From the NCBI RefSeq assembly GCF_000003605.2, contig NW_003156234.1:652668-688789 (forward strand): a DNA stretch of 36,122 nucleotides, in the 5' to 3' direction. Each line of letters opens with the position of its first letter. Position 1 is the first letter of the stretch. Origin of the DNA: Saccoglossus kowalevskii. Lineage: Eukaryota > Hemichordata > Enteropneusta > Harrimaniidae. The notes under the pieces are model-generated. The model was given only the letters and a program-made list of their open reading frames with translations, did no database searches and had not been told where the DNA came from. A program made the position numbers and the translations under genes. Positions 33,236 through 36,122 of the stretch are shown here, one piece after another.

Positions 33236-33368
33236 TTAAAGGGCGACAGTCGTCGTGCCGCGTCCTGCTCGATATGGGACTCATAGCGACGTATACAACG
33301 CGTGTAAAATACATTGTTTATTTACATGAAATTCGAACACGCACTGCGCGACGACCACCGCGCTTTAA
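33236..33368 (+). mobile_element. TTAA-flanked MITE, family 2, copy a
   Basis: A 133-bp element, TTAAAGGGCGACAGTCGTCG to CGACGACCACCGCGCTTTAA, with imperfect inverted ends. It is nearly identical over its whole length to 34899-35031, same orientation and same size. The internal sequence includes GATATGGGACTCATAGCGAC and ACATTGTTTATTTACATG. Its ends resemble those of family 1 (TTAAAGCG...GTCGTC), so the families probably use a related transposase. It lies 54 bp beyond the donor of the ankyrin-gene exon at 33422, inside the intron. Confidence 0.9.
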
Positions 33369-33421
33369 ATTCGAACGCACGCGGCGTTTAAAAATCATCT
33401 TGACTTATTAAACGTACTTAC

Positions 33422-33671
33422 CTGCAATATCTTTTGTTCTGCTGTCCTGTTCCAGGATTTCAAATAGTTCCAGTATATCTGCTTTCCCGCCATGGTTCTC
33501 ACGGAACCTTTTTGCCAAATCTTTGCACACTTCATTCACATTATTGAGTGGTGTATCGGTCGACGTGTCGTCATCCAATGCGATTGGCCTCTCTGGGAGT
33601 CCCAGTATCTCATGAATATTCTCGAGCCTGTACAGCTCGTGGCGCTTGAGACACAGTTCAAGCATTTGGTC
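33422..33671 (-). CDS. Ankyrin-gene exon 3 of those visible (helical domain)
   Basis: This 250-bp exon is read on the minus strand from acceptor TCTCCCCAG|GACCAAATG to donor TTGCAG|GTAAGT, both consensus. It starts in phase 0 and ends with one leftover base. It encodes about 83 residues, with DQMLELCLKRHELYRLENI, then an acidic linker LDDDTSTDTP, then VCKDLAKRFRENHGGKADIL and ELFEILEQDSRTKDIA. Predicted amphipathic helices with FRENHGGKADILELFEILEQ suggest a death-fold-like (Death, CARD or DED) helical bundle. That is a guess from pattern, and I cannot assign a family. The phase matches the exon at 33888-33992, so the three minus-strand exons probably belong to one gene. The next exon would begin in phase 1 and was not found. 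Confidence 0.75.
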
Positions 33672-33887
33672 CTGGGGAGATTAACAAATCGACGTTTTCA
33701 TATTAGTACTTATTTACAATTTATCAAATCCCGAATGATAAAGCTACGTATTATCGGCTCACGACGATTGTGACACCGCTTCAAAAGTACGTTTTCTTGA
33801 AACAAACAATAAAGTAAAAGTGAAATGGACCTTGTTATCGACTAAAATTCCCACATGGGTTGGAGGTGGCGGGTTAGAAAATAGTAC

Positions 33888-33992
33888 CTGCATTTTTACT
33901 GTGTTTTCTATCAGCTGTGTAACATTATATCGTAATTCCTCGTTTTCATAACAGATGGATTGCTGCACACAGTCCTTCACGGTACGATCTTT
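33888..33992 (-). CDS. Ankyrin-gene exon 2 of those visible
   Basis: A 105-bp exon between acceptor TTTTCTACACAG|AAAGATCG and donor AAAATGCAG|GTACTA on the minus strand, in phase 0 at both ends. It encodes 35 residues, KDRTVKDCVQQSICY followed by ENEELRYNVTQLIENTVKMQ, likely an alpha-helical linker. No family motif was recognised. The evidence is the pair of consensus splice sites, a length divisible by three, the frame match to the neighbouring exon and the open frame. The 216-bp intron to the next exon is short. Confidence 0.7.
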
Positions 33993-34898
33993 CTGTGTAG
34001 AAAACATTTAACATTTACTGTGCAGGATGGGATATGTTAAACAGTCGAGGCAGCGTTCATATATGTGTGTTTAGACATTTCTCTACCTGTATTAGCTCGT
34101 ATTTATATTGCACGAGAACAAATACCAATTATGTGTTTGTTTTAAAAAAAAAATAATGTCGGGAAAGCAGAAATAATCCCAACAAAATATTACTTTATAC
34201 TATGTTTTTTTCCCTTTGAATATATGGATATTATACACACAGAAAAGCTTTCTGAACTCAAGTCTAGAGGAGGGAACATAGTTTTTCTGTATCGACAAAT
34301 TTACAATATCTGAAAATAGCAACTGCAGCAGAAATGATAAAATTACCATCGTGAAGACTAAAGTATCGACAATCTGTTAACTCACAGCTAAGTAACTGTG
34401 TCTTTCCAAGTCATTAATGCGGTGGTTCGCGTTTCCCTAGTGTTCTCGTGTGTCGTAAGAATTATAACACCTACACACTGATACGGTATTATTCTTGTAA
34501 ACACCGTGACATACAAAACGACCAGCGATAAAACAAGAGGACACGCTTTGACGAAATACGTTTAGTTTATTCTGCGAGTGAAATAAACTGACTGGCATTA
34601 TTCTCTCGTGTTTGTTCTTCAACATACACAAACACGCAAACCCCTCACTACTACAATATCACTAGAATATAAATCGGAAAACCCGATATACATCACACAT
34701 CTGGGGCCTTTATTCAATTTGTATGATGCTAATATATTATTAATTTCTTAAGGCGCAAGGTGCAGTTAATTCAGCGCCTCGCGAACATATGTTAACTTAT
34801 TGAATTGACGCTTACTGTATAGGGATCAACTGTGTACGGTGATCTGTGTTTCGTGGGCAATTTTCCTGCGAGTAATCCACAGATCTAAAAAAAAAATA
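33993..34898. other. Probable intron of the ankyrin-repeat gene (minus strand)
   Basis: AT-rich sequence between exons 33888-33992 and 35791-35889 on the minus strand. Open frames such as 34437-34631 lack recognisable motifs. Further exons in this ~1.8-kb interval cannot be excluded. Confidence 0.4.
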
Positions 34899-35031
34899 TT
34901 AAAGGGCGGCAGTCGTCACGCCGCGTTCTGTTCGATATGGGACTCATAGCGACGTATACAACGCGTGTAAAATACATTGTTTATTTACATGAAATTCGAA
35001 CACGCGCTGCGCGACGACCACCGCGCTTTAA
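34899..35031 (+). mobile_element. TTAA-flanked MITE, family 2, copy b
   Basis: 133 bp, TTAAAGGGCGGCAGTCGTCA to CGACGACCACCGCGCTTTAA, differing from copy a (33236-33368) at only a few positions. It is inserted in the putative intron upstream of exon 33888-33992. High similarity between two copies 1.5 kb apart implies recent activity. Confidence 0.92.
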
Positions 35032-35790
35032 CGCTGTAAACGGTGCTCCCTTCACTTATTTACGTCTCAACAAATCTTCGACTATAGGGGGCGTGATTGT
35101 TATGCACGATGTTGTCTGATAAGCACATGGAGGAATAAATTATACCGTAATTTAAAACTTATTCCATTGATAGACATTGCGACAAGTCGAATTTTCTGTT
35201 TGCAGTAGATTATTTTGTATTAAATGATTACAAAAACCTCCCTTGTTTGTTTTATAAACATAATACAAGAAAAGCAGTATTACTTTTAAACAAAACAAAA
35301 TAAAACATCTATAATGCTCTCTAATCGAAGTAACTCGGGGTTCTGTTAATTGAACCATAGATCCAAGGTCTATGATTGAACATCGAGTTACAATTTGGGC
35401 ATGGTTTGGCAAAAGTGGGGGTTATTTTTTTAAACATATGGGCGTAATAATTTTTTTAACTCCATGTTCGTAACACAATGTATGTAACTCGAGCGATTGC
35501 CATGTGCATCTCGAGAAACAGCTGTGTTCGGCCCGGTGTTCGACTATGAATTCGAAAAGACAACTTGTTTGACTTAGCAATCGTTCACCATTTTATTCTA
35601 CAGCATATTGACGGAAGACCAAAGTTATCCTAATAATAAGGATGTTATGGGCGACGTCTCGTTTACGTCAGAGAATATCATCGTCTCTAGAGGGCGCATT
35701 TTATATGAAATGTGTATTACCGTATAAGTACGCCGAGCCAGACGAATACTAGCTAGTTGTAAATGACAAGATTTTAATTTAAATACGTAC
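35032..35790. other. Probable intron; no additional exon recognised
   Basis: The minus-strand open frame at 35152-35412 shows no known motif and no clear splice sites. Otherwise AT-rich. Confidence 0.35.
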
Positions 35791-35889
35791 CTCGTCCCGC
35801 ACTGTAACGTCTGCTGCATATACAATCAATAACCTTGTGACATCACTGTGGCCGTACCATGCAGACAAATGAAGCGCTGTCTCACAGTA
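35791..35889 (-). CDS. Ankyrin-repeat exon (single 33-residue repeat)
   Basis: A 99-bp minus-strand exon from acceptor TTCGACACAG|TACTGTGAG to donor CGGGACGAG|GTACGT, both good matches. It encodes exactly 33 residues in phase 0/0, starting YCETALHLSAWYGHSDVTRL and continuing LIVYAADVTVRDE. This is one canonical ankyrin repeat: TALHLSA helix, YGHSDVTRLL second helix, AADVTVRD beta-hairpin. One-repeat-per-exon structure with phase-0 borders is common in ankyrin genes and suggests more repeat exons upstream, beyond 36122. Ankyrin repeats are protein-binding scaffolds, so the partner and role are unknown. Nothing identifies the gene further. Confidence 0.88.
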
Positions 35890-36106
35890 CTGTGTCGAAC
35901 AATAAATGGCAATGTAATTAAATAATGTTTTGCAATATTCAAATGTGATAAAACAAACTCCGTATTTCGTCGTATTTCCTATGCTGGCTTGTTTTACGCA
36001 CAAAACACGGCTTGTACGTTCGTTATGGAATTCAACATCAAATTATTATGCATATATAGGACTAGTGAAAAGATTGCATTAATTGCCAAATGTACACATA
36101 AGTATG

Positions 36107-36122
36107 TTAAAGCGCGGTAGTC
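36107..36122. mobile_element. Start of a third family-2 MITE, cut by the window edge
   Basis: The last 16 bases, TTAAAGCGCGGTAGTC, match the inverted right end of family 2 (TTAAAGCGCGGTGGTCGTC on that strand). The element would lie in the opposite orientation to copies a and b and continue beyond the window. Confidence 0.65.

Noticed and set aside
33008-33314. Open frames on both strands near 33 kb
   Set aside because: They lie mostly in MITE families 1 and 2; a similar frame in the family-1 copy at 26514 shows it is repeat-derived.
13-33671. Joining the edge exon at 13-173 to the ankyrin-gene exon at 33422-33671
   Set aside because: Exon phases do not match (one base left over versus two needed), and about 33 kb of transposon-rich DNA separates them.

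Overview
This window is a gene-poor, AT-rich stretch of animal nuclear DNA, almost certainly from a marine-type invertebrate. The evidence is intron-split coding exons with consensus splice sites, an ankyrin-repeat exon, and relics of at least eight eukaryotic transposon classes. These are CR1/L2/I-like LINEs, an LINE with a restriction-like endonuclease, a Penelope-like element with GIY-YIG, Ty3/gypsy, BEL/Pao, Crypton-type tyrosine recombinases, hAT-like and TTAA-flanked MITEs, and a tRNA-derived SINE. The species cannot be fixed from sequence alone. There is no bacterial operon, CRISPR array or intact transposon gene. A run of 50 N at 22080-22129 is an assembly gap.

Layout. 1-4270: a weak candidate minus-strand exon at the very edge, a ~92-bp tandem repeat with a dimeric ~185-bp higher order (962-1710), and a 339-bp tandem duplication (2331-3006). 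4271-5745: a 2A-like ribosome-skipping motif just after a splice-acceptor-like tract, a fragment of LINE endonuclease, and a tRNA-derived SINE. 5990-12390: a dispersed repeat present twice, with a decayed Crypton-type recombinase C-terminus, a 5'-truncated RLE-type LINE and an antisense L2/CR1-type LINE fragment between the copies. 14304-17606: two ~600-bp direct repeats, each with a strong hairpin, with a hAT-like MITE between them.

20563-26200 is a densely packed transposon island. It runs Crypton-type recombinase (minus), Penelope-like element (plus) with a hammerhead ribozyme signature after its ORF, LINE 3' half (minus) ending in (TA)n, Ty3/gypsy pol plus a putative 3' LTR (plus), then a second, internally deleted Crypton copy (minus). 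27540-29150 is an antisense BEL/Pao relic whose gag end abuts a ~1.84-kb minisatellite with a 35-bp unit (29211-31053).

31054-36122 holds the only likely host gene. Three minus-strand exons (35791-35889, 33888-33992, 33422-33671) have consensus splice sites and compatible phases. The first is exactly one 33-residue ankyrin repeat. TTAA-bounded MITEs of two related families are scattered in and around this gene, and one begins at the last bases of the window. All transposon coding regions carry stops, frameshifts or deletions, so the window looks like a graveyard of mobile elements beside the 3' part of an ankyrin-repeat gene.
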